From contig NZ_FZNV01000002.1 in NCBI RefSeq assembly GCF_900188415.1, positions 167,339 through 231,338 of the forward strand: 64,000 bases of DNA. The letters run 5' to 3'. The DNA comes from Maribacter sedimenticola. Lineage in GTDB: Bacteria > Bacteroidota > Bacteroidia > Flavobacteriales > Flavobacteriaceae. Both the position numbers and the translations under genes were made by a program. Shown one piece after another: positions 26,666-35,113 of this stretch (positions within the stretch are counted from its first letter, which is position 1; each line of letters starts with the position of its first letter). The notes below the pieces were generated by a model. That model was given only the letters and a program-made list of their open reading frames with translations, did not search any database and had not been told where the DNA came from.

Positions 26666-27505
26666 TTAATGTAGGGCCAGAATTGGGATAGTTGAATCAT
26701 AACCAATTGCCTTGACCAAAGGTTTGGTGAAAACACTACTGAAAAAGAAATGTTTATGGTTGATAAATGCAATTATGTCGCTATTTCTCTCCTCAACAAA
26801 AGATTGGATGCCCTTAGCAAGATTACGTTCTGGCAATACATGGAAATCATGAGCAACTTCCCCTAAAATAGCATGTAATAATTTTTTATTGTCCTCCTGC
26901 ATCTGTGATAATTCTTTAGACATGTTTAAGTGAAGAACTGCAATATTTGCTTCATGCATTTTTGCAATTTCCATTAAATATCTTAGTTCCGTTCTTTTAA
27001 AGGCATCCTTGTAATCCGTAGGAAATACAATTTCGGTAGGCGGGGAAAAGGAGTATTCGCTAGGAATGGCCATTACGGGACATTCCCTAATCTTTTCCAT
27101 TGCCATAACCGTATTGCTTCCCATTAAGGATCCTCTGGAGCCACTTGCACCATGGGTACCCATAACTACCAGTTCTATATCTTTTTCCGCGATAATTTTT
27201 TTTATGGCCTCGGATAAAAAGCTACAGGTAGAAATGGTAAAGAAATTATGCTTAAAATTATCGCCATGGGCAGCAAGGGATTCCAGGAGTTTTAAGAAAT
27301 TTTTTTCTGACTTTTCCTTTGCCCTGATAAAGACCTCACTATCCTCATCTGGCATCAATAAATTGGTGTTCGTATATGATTCAACGCTAAAGACATTTAG
27401 AAAGTAAAAGTCGCAATGAAGTTTTGCATATAGGTCTATAGCATATCTTACGGCATTCAATGCGTTTTTAGAAAAATCAGTGGGTATAAGTATACGCTTG
27501 TTCAT
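26666..27505 (-). CDS. Universal stress protein, two UspA domains
   Basis: 279 residues: two tandem UspA folds. The first (about 1-150) has ILIPTDFSKNALNAV and the ATP-binding G-2x-G-9x-G-S motif in GTHGASGSRGSLMGSNT. The second (about 155-279) lacks that motif. This first-active/second-degenerate layout is shared by all six stress proteins in this island. It starts a long transcript continuing into the BaeRF-like, MscS, ATP-cone/nuclease and beta-CASP genes. Its promoter carries an FNR-like dyad that overlaps the stop codon of the neighbouring stress gene. Confidence 0.9.
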   Translation of the reverse strand: MNKRILIPTDFSKNALNAVRYAIDLYAKLHCDFYFLNVFSVESYTNTNLLMPDEDSEVFIRAKEKSEKNFLKLLESLAAHGDNFKHNFFTISTCSFLSEAIKKIIAEKDIELVVMGTHGASGSRGSLMGSNTVMAMEKIRECPVMAIPSEYSFSPPTEIVFPTDYKDAFKRTELRYLMEIAKMHEANIAVLHLNMSKELSQMQEDNKKLLHAILGEVAHDFHVLPERNLAKGIQSFVEERNSDIIAFINHKHFFFSSVFTKPLVKAIGYDSTIPILALH

Positions 27506-27530
27506 AGTAAGTACGTGTTAGATTGTGTAC

Positions 27531-27574
27531 TAAATGTAGAGCGCAATCCTTTTATTTACTATGATAAATATCAG
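27531..27574 (-). promoter_or_regulatory. FNR-like dyad with -7 element before the first stress-protein operon
   Basis: ATGAT-AAAT-ATCAG at 27561-27574; TACATTTA begins at 27538 on the minus strand, 29.5 bp from the dyad centre. Start predicted near 27526, 21 bases before the ATG. The right half-site contains the TGA stop codon (27571-27573) of the upstream gene. Confidence 0.65.
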
Positions 27575-28425
27575 TCGTTTAACGGTAAGATCAAGAAAGG
27601 AACTGCGGCATAAATACTTAAATCCATAATTACGGGTTCCTTGACCAGGCGTTCTAAAAAGTTTCTTCTGTGATAGGCCATAGCTAGAAACTTAATATCC
27701 CTAGAGGTTAAAAAATCTTGAATAACGTTGGCCTTGTTCGTGTAATTTAGGACCTCTTCAAAATTATGGGGTGTTTTTGCAAGTGAAAGTTTTAATAGCT
27801 TTTTATTTGATACCTGTTTATGGGTCATTATTTCAGACTCTTTGATGTGGAGGACGTTGATAGCTGCTTTAGCAATTTTGGAAATGGTCAACAGCATGGA
27901 CAAAGTACTACGGGTACATCCTTTTTTAAAGTCGGTGACAAATGCAATATCATCAAATGGGGTATAGGCAATTTCCTTGGGTATAGCTAAAATAGGACAT
28001 TGGGTTATTGTTTTGGCAATTTGTATGGTATTGCTCCCCATAAAAAGTTCCTTGGCGCCGGTTTGCCCTTTATTGCCCATTACAATGAGATCAATGGAAA
28101 GGTTTTCCAAGGTTTTTGATATTACGTTCAATATTGTTCCCTTTTCGGAAATTGTATGGAATTCATGTAATGTATTATTGGTGTCCAACACTATTCTATG
28201 TGCTGTCTCCGTGAGTTTTTCCTGGGATAAATGATGTAAGTCAGAAAGTTCTTTCTTACTTATAAAAAGCCCTTTGCTTGAACCTAAGGATGAACTTTGG
28301 TCATTATAACAATTAATGATATGAAAGGTACATTTTTCTAAAGCTAGAAGCTGGGTGGTATAAAAGAGTGCATTATATGCCTCATGGGAAAAATCTGTGG
28401 CGACTAGGATATTTTTTAATTGCAT
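27571..28425 (-). CDS. Universal stress protein, two UspA domains
   Basis: 284 residues. The N-terminal UspA domain (ILVATDFSHEAYNAL) carries GNKGQTGAKELFMGSNT as the ATP motif; the C-terminal domain is degenerate. It follows the 28429-29265 gene by 3 bp and is certainly co-transcribed with it. Its stop codon lies inside the operator of the next operon, so transcripts reading through would pass the downstream promoter. ATP-binding stress proteins of this class are cytosolic; their client is unknown. Confidence 0.9.
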   Translation of the reverse strand: MQLKNILVATDFSHEAYNALFYTTQLLALEKCTFHIINCYNDQSSSLGSSKGLFISKKELSDLHHLSQEKLTETAHRIVLDTNNTLHEFHTISEKGTILNVISKTLENLSIDLIVMGNKGQTGAKELFMGSNTIQIAKTITQCPILAIPKEIAYTPFDDIAFVTDFKKGCTRSTLSMLLTISKIAKAAINVLHIKESEIMTHKQVSNKKLLKLSLAKTPHNFEEVLNYTNKANVIQDFLTSRDIKFLAMAYHRRNFLERLVKEPVIMDLSIYAAVPFLILPLND

Positions 28426-28428
28426 AGC

Positions 28429-29265
28429 TTAAAATTGAGGAATTACCAGAAAAGGAATGTTGACATGAAACCCTATTTTTTTAATAACCGGTTCAATGAA
28501 AAGGCGCTCCAAAAAAGTATGTTTGTTTTGAACCATGACCAGTAAATTAATTTTTTGCTTTAATTGAAAATTGTTTATAGCAGTAGTGATTTCATTACTG
28601 GGTACATCATGGAACAATGCTTTTTTATGTAATATTTTTTCCAGTTGTTCTTTGTATTTTCTTTGAACGGGATTTAGGTCGTAACCGGTATGTACATGCA
28701 TAACGTTGATAAGTGAACCATGTATCCTTACGATTTGCAACAGTTGTGATAACTTTTGCTCATTAAGGGATACTTCATAATCCGTAGGAAAAAGAACTTG
28801 CTCCGGTATTTCATATTCAAACCCGGAAGGTATGGCCATAACCGGACATTGTGCATTTTTAATTACATGTACGGTATTGGTGCCCAACAATATTTCTTTT
28901 GCCCCTGTAGCACCTTGTGTACCCATAATGACAATGTCAATACCTTCTGCCTGGATAGTTCGGGTAACTTCGCTAGAAAGTACATTTAGTGCTGAATGTG
29001 TAATAAAGGTATGTAAAGGGTTGTTGAAATCACGAATAAGTTGTTCCTTCAACTCCTTAAGGTCAGACATTGATTTTTGCTGAACCACGTCACCCAGACC
29101 AATTTGTGCCGGGCTCCCCATTAAGTATTCCGTATGGTATACAGGGGGCATATAACTGTTCAATAGATAAAATGTGCATTTAACGTCCTTATATAACGTA
29201 AGTGCATACGTTATGGCATTCAAGGCATTTGCAGAAAAATCCGTAGGTAACAAAATACGTGTCAT
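28429..29265 (-). CDS. Universal stress protein, two UspA domains
   Basis: 278 residues. N-terminal UspA half starts ILLPTDFSANALNAI with the ATP motif GTQGATGAKEILLGTNT, C-terminal half without it. It is the first gene of a two-gene operon and shares a divergent promoter region with the thioredoxin gene: one FNR-like dyad at 29315-29328 serves both directions. Confidence 0.9.
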   Translation of the reverse strand: MTRILLPTDFSANALNAITYALTLYKDVKCTFYLLNSYMPPVYHTEYLMGSPAQIGLGDVVQQKSMSDLKELKEQLIRDFNNPLHTFITHSALNVLSSEVTRTIQAEGIDIVIMGTQGATGAKEILLGTNTVHVIKNAQCPVMAIPSGFEYEIPEQVLFPTDYEVSLNEQKLSQLLQIVRIHGSLINVMHVHTGYDLNPVQRKYKEQLEKILHKKALFHDVPSNEITTAINNFQLKQKINLLVMVQNKHTFLERLFIEPVIKKIGFHVNIPFLVIPQF

Positions 29266-29284
29266 AGGAGTAAATTTTATGATA

Positions 29285-29358
29285 TGAAGTTAAGGAGAGA
29301 CCATTAGATAGGCTATGATATTTGTCAGTTGTCAACTTTTTGTATCTTCTTAGTATTA
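29285..29358. promoter_or_regulatory. Single FNR-like dyad serving divergent stress-protein and thioredoxin promoters
   Basis: ATGAT-ATTT-GTCAG at 29315-29328. On the minus strand TAACTTCA starts at 29292; on the plus strand TAGTATTA starts at 29351; both are exactly 29.5 bp from the dyad centre. Predicted starts near 29280 and 29363. The plus promoter lies downstream of an alternative thioredoxin start at 29329 and rules it out. Confidence 0.62.
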
Positions 29359-29379
29359 AAGAACTTAAAAGCTATCATT

Positions 29380-29673
29380 ATGGGGTTTAGAAAAGAAATA
29401 AGTTCAGAAGTGCCAACATTGGTTCATTTTTTTGCACCATGGTGCTTGCCGTGCAAAACCATGTCCGCAATGCTGCATACGATAAATAAAGAAGTGCAGG
29501 GTCTATTCAACATATTGGAAATAGATGTGGATGTCAAGAAGAAACTTGGGCGTAGATATACCGTCAAAAGTGTACCCACATTACTTCTGTTTAAAAATGG
29601 GGAACCCTTATGGAGACACGTTGGTATGTTGGAAAAAGTTGAACTTAAAAAAATAATATCTGAACTAACTTAA
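29380..29673 (+). CDS. Thioredoxin-family protein
   Basis: 97 residues from ATG at 29380, chosen because the predicted promoter places transcription at about 29363. It is one thioredoxin fold: VHFFAPWCLPCKTM with the redox pair Cys-Leu-Pro-Cys (thioredoxin has CGPC), cis-Pro in KSVPTLLLF, and a C-terminal helix. No signal peptide is present, so it is cytosolic. It lies alone between universal stress protein genes, convergent with the next one. Confidence 0.88.
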   Translation: MGFRKEISSEVPTLVHFFAPWCLPCKTMSAMLHTINKEVQGLFNILEIDVDVKKKLGRRYTVKSVPTLLLFKNGEPLWRHVGMLEKVELKKIISELT

Positions 29674-29714
29674 ACCTTGTGACAAAAGATAGGGTTGCCA
29701 ATAAATAATAGCTA

Positions 29715-30557
29715 TTATGTTTCGTGGATGACAAGAAATGGCACTTTGGTGTGATAACTTATTTTCTCTACCGTAGGCCTAAAAAGTATACGTTCCAAAA
29801 AATTTAGGTTTTTTGCAACCATGACTAGTAAATCCAGATTTCTGCTTTCCGTAAAACACTGTATGGATTCATCTATTTTTTTTCCCGTTACTAAATGGAA
29901 CGAGCACTCAATATCCTTAAAATATTCAATTAAAAATGCTTTGTTACATTCTTGTATGGAACTAAGTTTTTCGTTTCTTAACGAAACATACAATAATCGT
30001 AATGCCGCATTTTTAAGTGAAATAATATCTTTTAGTGTACTTAAGATCTTATAATGATATTTCAATTGAAAATCTGACGGTAATCCTATTTCCTTAACAC
30101 TGTGATAGGTAGCATGTTCCGGTACAGCCATTACAGTGCATGGGACTTTAGTAATCACATCTCCGGTATTACTTCCAATAGAAACCGATTTTAAACCGGT
30201 AGCACCTTTGGTCCCCATAACGATGAGGTCAATATTTTTTTCCTTTACTTGCATTTTAATATGATCGGTCAGAAAACCATAGAGTGCCAGTGTATTAAAT
30301 TCATGTTTTACATTGAGCGGAAGTTGTTCAATTCTTTTGATCAGGGCTTTTAATTTTTCTTTGCTTTCCGCCAATAATGTTTCTTCCAATAATTCTGGGG
30401 CAATGTACATTGCCGTTTCTCCACTAACATTTGTATTGATTGCATTTACGTTAAGTATATGAAACGTACAATGGGTCTTTTTAAAAAAAGAAATGGCATA
30501 AAGCAGGGCATTCCATGCATTATCTGAAAAATCTGTCGGGATTAAAATATTTTTCAT
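29715..30557 (-). CDS. Universal stress protein, two UspA domains
   Basis: 280 residues. N-terminal UspA domain begins ILIPTDFSDNAWNAL and has GTKGATGLKSVSIGSNT; the second half lacks the ATP motif and ends FLVIHET. It is the last of three co-directional stress genes (31452-32297, 30593-31435, then this one) and lies 35 bp after the middle one. A near-match to the FNR-like operator upstream has the wrong spacing, so it is probably read from the promoter at 32321-32364. Confidence 0.88.
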   Translation of the reverse strand: MKNILIPTDFSDNAWNALLYAISFFKKTHCTFHILNVNAINTNVSGETAMYIAPELLEETLLAESKEKLKALIKRIEQLPLNVKHEFNTLALYGFLTDHIKMQVKEKNIDLIVMGTKGATGLKSVSIGSNTGDVITKVPCTVMAVPEHATYHSVKEIGLPSDFQLKYHYKILSTLKDIISLKNAALRLLYVSLRNEKLSSIQECNKAFLIEYFKDIECSFHLVTGKKIDESIQCFTESRNLDLLVMVAKNLNFLERILFRPTVEKISYHTKVPFLVIHET

Positions 30558-30592
30558 TTTCTCTGTTGTTGATATACGATCACCTTAACTAT

Positions 30593-31435
30593 TTATTGGG
30601 GCAGGAACAATACCGGTATATTGGCATGAAATGCCAGTTTATGGACTACCGCCTCTCCAATTACTTTTTCCCAGAATGTATGTTGATGTCTAATAATTCC
30701 TAAAATACTAGCAGTGTCATCGGCAATATATTTATTAATACTAGTGGAAACATTGACTTCAAAAGGTATGTTATTAAAGCTGAGGTCAATATCTTTCAGG
30801 CGTTCAATTAATTTTTCCTTGTTCATTTGCTGCGTATCACTAAGGATAAATTCTACGGCCACATGCACTATCTCTATGCCCGCTTGCCATAATTTGGCCA
30901 GTTCTATCAGTGGCTCCAACTCATTCTTCTTGAATGGTTCTGCGAAATCCGTGGCGAACAAAACGGTTTTTAAGCGTTGAAAGTTAAATCCCGCAGGTAC
31001 GGCTAAAATGGGGGTATGCGTAATGGATTTAAGAACTTTAACGGTGTTGCTGCCCAAAAATACTTCTTTGGCTCCCGTAGCTCCCTGTGTCCCCATAATT
31101 AGAAGATCAATATCGTTTTTTGCAATAATGTTTGCCACGGCATCGGTCAAAGCACCCGCTTTGGAAATTGTGGAAATTTCATGAAGTGGATTTTTATGGT
31201 TGATCTGGAAATAGGAGAACATTTCTTCCAATTCCTTCTCTGAATATTTTTTTAAGGAATCATAAATTACCCCCAGTCGTTGTTGGGTCTTACTCCCCAT
31301 AACATTTAATGCAGAGGGCTCATAGGCATGCAGTATATAGAAGTGACATTGCGTTTGGGCATACACTTTTAATGCCGTGAAAATAGAATTCCAAGAATTT
31401 TCTGAAAAATCTGTTGTAACAAGTATTTTTTTCAT
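30593..31435 (-). CDS. Universal stress protein, two UspA domains
   Basis: 280 residues from ATG at 31435 (MKKILVTTDFSENSWNSI). An upstream extension in the same frame overlaps the previous gene and has no UspA character, so it is discarded. The ATP motif is GTQGATGAKEVFLGSNT near residue 128; the second UspA half is degenerate. It is 16 bp downstream of the 31452-32297 gene, in the same operon. Confidence 0.9.
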   Translation of the reverse strand: MKKILVTTDFSENSWNSIFTALKVYAQTQCHFYILHAYEPSALNVMGSKTQQRLGVIYDSLKKYSEKELEEMFSYFQINHKNPLHEISTISKAGALTDAVANIIAKNDIDLLIMGTQGATGAKEVFLGSNTVKVLKSITHTPILAVPAGFNFQRLKTVLFATDFAEPFKKNELEPLIELAKLWQAGIEIVHVAVEFILSDTQQMNKEKLIERLKDIDLSFNNIPFEVNVSTSINKYIADDTASILGIIRHQHTFWEKVIGEAVVHKLAFHANIPVLFLPQ

Positions 31436-31451
31436 GGTAACGGGTTTAAGG

Positions 31452-32297
31452 TTATCGCGGTAAATTTTGCATGACCAAAAAAGGAACCGGTGGTTTGAGC
31501 CCGATCTCATCAATAGTGGACCTATATAACATATCCTCTAAAAAGGAATGCCTGCTATTTACCATGACCAAAAGGTTAATTTGGTGTTCCTGAATATAGT
31601 TCATGATTGCCGTGGCCCGGTTTGCTACTGCGGTAACCACAAAAGAAAGTCGTGCATTGGGCAACGATTCCTCCAAGAATTTTTTATTATCCAGTTGTCT
31701 TACGCTCAGATCCTCAAAATCCGAAATGTACAGACTATGGACCTGCGACTTAAATTGGGCGGCCAAAATATCCAAAAGCTTAAGCTCCCTTCTTTTATAG
31801 GGTACCATATAATCCGTAGGAAACACTATTTTTTTAGGTTGGGTATACTCAATTCCATCGGGTATGGCCAAAACCGGACATTGAACATATTTAAATACTT
31901 GAATGGTATTACTTCCAAAGGTTATACGTGCATCATCTGTTTTGCCTTTGGTCCCCATAATAATTAGATCAATATTTTTAAGGTTGCTAAAATTATTGAC
32001 TGCATCTACGAGCGATTCAAAAGAAGATACCGCTTCATATACATGTTTGGGATTGTGCGTACGCTCACTAATTTCGGTTACTAATTCGTTTAGTTTGCTA
32101 TTGGTTAAATTTTCAATTGAATTTTTGTTTTTTTCAAAATTGGTATCGTCCACATTATGAAAAGGACCATAAACTTCATCTGCATAGGCATGGATGAAAT
32201 AAAAATTGGTACGTTCACATTTAAACAGGTTTAAGGCATAAGAGATAGCATGATCTGCGTTACCGGAGAAATCTGTAGGTATGAGTATATTTTTCAT
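31452..32297 (-). CDS. Universal stress protein, two UspA domains
   Basis: 281 residues. N-terminal UspA domain ILIPTDFSGNADHAI with the motif GTKGKTDDARITFGSNT: the G-2x-G-9x-G-S spacing is kept although the middle differs from its paralogues. The C-terminal domain is degenerate. It heads the three-gene operon 32297-29715 and has an FNR-like dyad in its promoter. Confidence 0.9.
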   Translation of the reverse strand: MKNILIPTDFSGNADHAISYALNLFKCERTNFYFIHAYADEVYGPFHNVDDTNFEKNKNSIENLTNSKLNELVTEISERTHNPKHVYEAVSSFESLVDAVNNFSNLKNIDLIIMGTKGKTDDARITFGSNTIQVFKYVQCPVLAIPDGIEYTQPKKIVFPTDYMVPYKRRELKLLDILAAQFKSQVHSLYISDFEDLSVRQLDNKKFLEESLPNARLSFVVTAVANRATAIMNYIQEHQINLLVMVNSRHSFLEDMLYRSTIDEIGLKPPVPFLVMQNLPR

Positions 32298-32320
32298 GGC
32301 AATTCTTTTTATGGACGTGA

Positions 32321-32364
32321 TAAAAGTATTTGAGGTCCAAAAGAAAACCTATGATAAATGTCAT
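32321..32364 (-). promoter_or_regulatory. FNR-like dyad with -7 element before the three-gene stress-protein operon
   Basis: ATGAT-AAAT-GTCAT at 32351-32364; TACTTTTA begins at 32328 on the minus strand, 29.5 bp from the dyad centre. Start predicted near 32316, 19 bases before the ATG. Confidence 0.65.
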
Positions 32365-32396
32365 GAGGAGCTTAAAGTGAGTGTTATTAAGTTGAG

Positions 32397-33446
32397 TTAG
32401 GTTACATATTGCAGTACTTTTAGTTCTTTAATACGTATGTTCCTACCTTCAATTTCAATCAGTCCTTCCTTTTTAAAGCTAGATAAGGTGCGTATTAGAC
32501 TTTCAGTGGCAATACCAGCTACACTTGCCAGATCTGCACGTGAGATTCGTATTGGCTTTGAGGCTTCATTGTTCATGATTTCCGCAAACTGCAGTAAAGT
32601 TTGGGCAGTTTTTTTTCGTACGGAACTGTATGCCATTTGTAGTAGTTGATGTTTTATTTCAGAAATATTATCCGATAAAAGTGTCATGAGCTCTAACGGT
32701 ATGGTGTGGTTTTCGGCAACTATTTGGTGTAGATGTTCCTTACTTACCGCAGCTAGTTCTACTTGTTCCAAGGCAGTAGCAGATTCTTGGTTTACACTAT
32801 TGTTCATCAAAGCGGTAAACCCAAGGAAATCATCTGCATGGTATAGCGTGGTAATCAATTCCTTACCATCTTGGTCCATGGTATGGCACTTTACGGCTCC
32901 TTTTAAAATTAAATATACGTAGGTTGATCGGACCCCTTCTTCATAAATGGTCTCACCTTCGTTCATTTTAATGATCTCTCCATGATCGTCAAAATAGTTT
33001 TTTAATTGATTGAGGTTACCAATGGCATCTGGATCGTTAACCTCTTCAGTAGTATTTGTTTTTAGCTGATGGAGTAATTTGGATTTTGCCAATCTACTTT
33101 CAATGGCGCTAACTAAATCCTCTTCTTCAAAAGGTTTGGTAAGGTAATCATCGGCACCAAGATCCATTCCTTTGCGTATAGCCTTATGCTCCGTTATTGC
33201 GGATAAGAATATAAACGGAATATATTGGGTGGATTCATCGGCGGAAAGGGCATCCAACACACCGTAGCCATCCACTTCCGGCATCATGATATCGCATACA
33301 ATTATATGCGGTTTTTTTTCCTTTGCGGTCGCTATGCCAATTTTTCCATTAGGAGCCGTAATCACGTCATAACCTGATAATTCTAAAAGTTCTGCGGTAT
33401 TCTCCCTTAAAATATTGTCATCTTCTATGAGTAAAACGGTTTTCAT
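32397..33446 (-). CDS. Response regulator fused to a Crp/Fnr-type DNA-binding protein
   Basis: 349 residues: REC domain (about 1-120; phospho-Asp52 in VCDIMMPEVDG, Lys in LTKPF), linker, cyclic-nucleotide-binding-type beta-roll (about 150-260), and Crp-type winged HTH (about 275-349; ADLASVAGIATESLIRTLSSF). Only two cysteines occur (C51 and the KCH of the beta-roll), so there is no FNR iron-sulfur cluster. The recognition helix keeps the Glu and Arg that read the TGA/TCA core in Crp/Fnr proteins. It overlaps the kinase gene by 4 bp. It is the likely activator of the surrounding FNR-like operators. Confidence 0.9.
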   Translation of the reverse strand: MKTVLLIEDDNILRENTAELLELSGYDVITAPNGKIGIATAKEKKPHIIVCDIMMPEVDGYGVLDALSADESTQYIPFIFLSAITEHKAIRKGMDLGADDYLTKPFEEEDLVSAIESRLAKSKLLHQLKTNTTEEVNDPDAIGNLNQLKNYFDDHGEIIKMNEGETIYEEGVRSTYVYLILKGAVKCHTMDQDGKELITTLYHADDFLGFTALMNNSVNQESATALEQVELAAVSKEHLHQIVAENHTIPLELMTLLSDNISEIKHQLLQMAYSSVRKKTAQTLLQFAEIMNNEASKPIRISRADLASVAGIATESLIRTLSSFKKEGLIEIEGRNIRIKELKVLQYVT

Positions 33447-34597
33447 TGGGTATTACTTTTTATGTTTCTTGGAATTTGGATGGTAAATGTTGACCCCACA
33501 TTTTCTTGGCTTACAAAAGAAAGGGTAGACCCCAAATTTTCAAGATGTTGTTTTGATATGTTTAGACCTATACCGGTTCCTTGATTAAGCAGGGCATTTT
33601 CTGCTCTAAAATACCGGTCAAATATATATTTTTGTTGCTCTTTGGGAATTCCTATACCTTCATCCGCAACCTGAATGGTAAAGTAATCATCCTTTATGGT
33701 GAAAATAATTTTTATAGTGGTTTCCTCCGGAGAATATTTTATGGCATTTTGAAGCAAATTGGACAGGGCTAGGGCCAAAGTTTTTTCATCAAAGGTAACG
33801 ACCACTTCATCTATATTGTCTGGATAGCGGATCTTTTGACCAGTTTTCAATAACATATTGGCATCATAGACCACCTCATTAATGACCCTGCTTAAAGGAA
33901 AATCCTCAATGCTGTAATTTACTTTGCCCAGTTCAAGGCGCTCAACGGATAAAAAGTCATTAAGTATAGTATCTAACTGCCGTACCTTGGATTTTATGGT
34001 GTCTACATGTTTGTCTCTTTTTTCTTGTTGGCCAGTTTCTGTATACTTGGATAATAAGGTCACGGAAGTAAGAATACTGCTCAAGGGAGTTTTAAATTCA
34101 TGGGATACCAAAGATAAAAATCTAGTTTTCAGTTCGTTAAGTTCTTTTTCCTTCTCCAGGGCATCGGTTAGTTGCTTTGTGCGTTCCTGTACGGTCTGCT
34201 CTAAGTTTAACGTATAGTTTTTACGTTCCGTAATATCGGTGACCAAAGCCATAACATACGTATTTCCATATAGCGTAAAAGGATTAAGACCGGCTTCAAC
34301 AGGAAATTCCTCGCCATTTTTTCTTAGTCCGCTAAGATCACGGCCATGTCCCATTTTCCGTTTTTCGCTTTTTTTCATGAAGCTTGAAAAATGCCCTTCA
34401 TGTTTATGATGATACCGCTTAGGAATAATACACTCCAACGATTTTCCTATGAGTTCCTGCTTTTCGTATCCAAACATTTCCTCGGCAGAGGAATTGGTCG
34501 CTACAATTTCTTGTGCGGTATTTACTAAAATAATTCCTTCGGATATTCCTTCTGAAAGCAGATGGAAAACGTTACTGTCCTTTTCAAAAACATTCAT
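33443..34597 (-). CDS. PAS-domain sensor histidine kinase
   Basis: 384 residues, no membrane segment: PAS domain (about 8-130; ATNSSAEEMFGYEKQELIGK, then a PAC-like tail), coiled coil (about 130-160), HisKA dimerisation domain with phospho-His in SLVSHEFKTPL (about 168), and HATPase domain (NLLQNAIKYSPE, DEGIGIPKEQ, GTGIGL). It is therefore a cytosolic sensor of an intracellular signal. It overlaps the REC-Crp gene by 4 bp, so the pair forms a two-component system. Confidence 0.92.
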   Translation of the reverse strand: MNVFEKDSNVFHLLSEGISEGIILVNTAQEIVATNSSAEEMFGYEKQELIGKSLECIIPKRYHHKHEGHFSSFMKKSEKRKMGHGRDLSGLRKNGEEFPVEAGLNPFTLYGNTYVMALVTDITERKNYTLNLEQTVQERTKQLTDALEKEKELNELKTRFLSLVSHEFKTPLSSILTSVTLLSKYTETGQQEKRDKHVDTIKSKVRQLDTILNDFLSVERLELGKVNYSIEDFPLSRVINEVVYDANMLLKTGQKIRYPDNIDEVVVTFDEKTLALALSNLLQNAIKYSPEETTIKIIFTIKDDYFTIQVADEGIGIPKEQQKYIFDRYFRAENALLNQGTGIGLNISKQHLENLGSTLSFVSQENVGSTFTIQIPRNIKSNTQ

Positions 34598-34616
34598 TTC
34601 TAAATATAATCCTTAA

Positions 34617-34660
34617 CTGATAATTATCATAGTAAAGGTGATAATATAAAAGTAAATTTT
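34617..34660 (+). promoter_or_regulatory. FNR-like dyad with -7 element before the TerB-like gene
   Basis: CTGAT-AATT-ATCAT at 34617-34630; TAAATTTT starts at 34653, 29.5 bp from the dyad centre, with transcription near 34665. On the other side the dyad is only 26 bp from the kinase start codon, so it cannot act as a class II activator there and might repress it. Confidence 0.62.
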
Positions 34661-34687
34661 CTTCATGATAATCTTAAATCTAAAAAA

Positions 34688-35098
34688 ATGTTGAACTCTC
34701 AAAAATTTGGTCTGGAGCTATATGAAAATTTAGGGAAAGTATTTTACGCTTTGGCAAGTGCGGACGGTACAGTACATATTAAGGAAATTGATCATTTAAG
34801 ATCCTTTATTAGAAGTTATTGGTTGCACATAGATGATGTAGAGGATGAATATGGTTCTGATGCTGCCTTTAGGATAGAAACAACGTTTGACTGGTGTTTG
34901 GAATATGATAAAAAATCAGCGGACTGTCTTCAGCAATTTAACATGTTCTATAAGGAACATTATAACCTATTTATTCCTGAGGTAAAACGATTGATTTTGG
35001 ATACGGCCAACGCAATGGCCAAGGCTTATGCCGGTAAAAATAAGGCAGAATTGATTGTTTTATCAAAAATTGAAATTTTGTTTACGGAGCATGGATAG
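34688..35098 (+). CDS. Small TerB-like protein of unknown function
   Basis: 136 residues, mostly helical. The opening FYALASADGTVHIKEIDHL resembles the metal-coordinating ADGxxxxxE segment of TerB/tellurite-resistance-like folds. The rest is not recognised, and the assignment is tentative. It stands alone behind an FNR-like promoter, beside the kinase/regulator pair, and is co-directional with the next transcript. Confidence 0.65.
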   Translation: MLNSQKFGLELYENLGKVFYALASADGTVHIKEIDHLRSFIRSYWLHIDDVEDEYGSDAAFRIETTFDWCLEYDKKSADCLQQFNMFYKEHYNLFIPEVKRLILDTANAMAKAYAGKNKAELIVLSKIEILFTEHG

Positions 35099-35113
35099 TG
35101 GTAATCTACCTCT

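Noticed and set aside
30570-30582. TGAT-N5-ATCA before the USP gene at 29715-30557
   Set aside because: Spacer is five bases rather than four and there is no matching -7 element at the fixed distance.
31548-31967. 139-codon plus-strand frame inside a universal stress protein gene
   Set aside because: Shadow of the well-supported UspA coding frame on the other strand.
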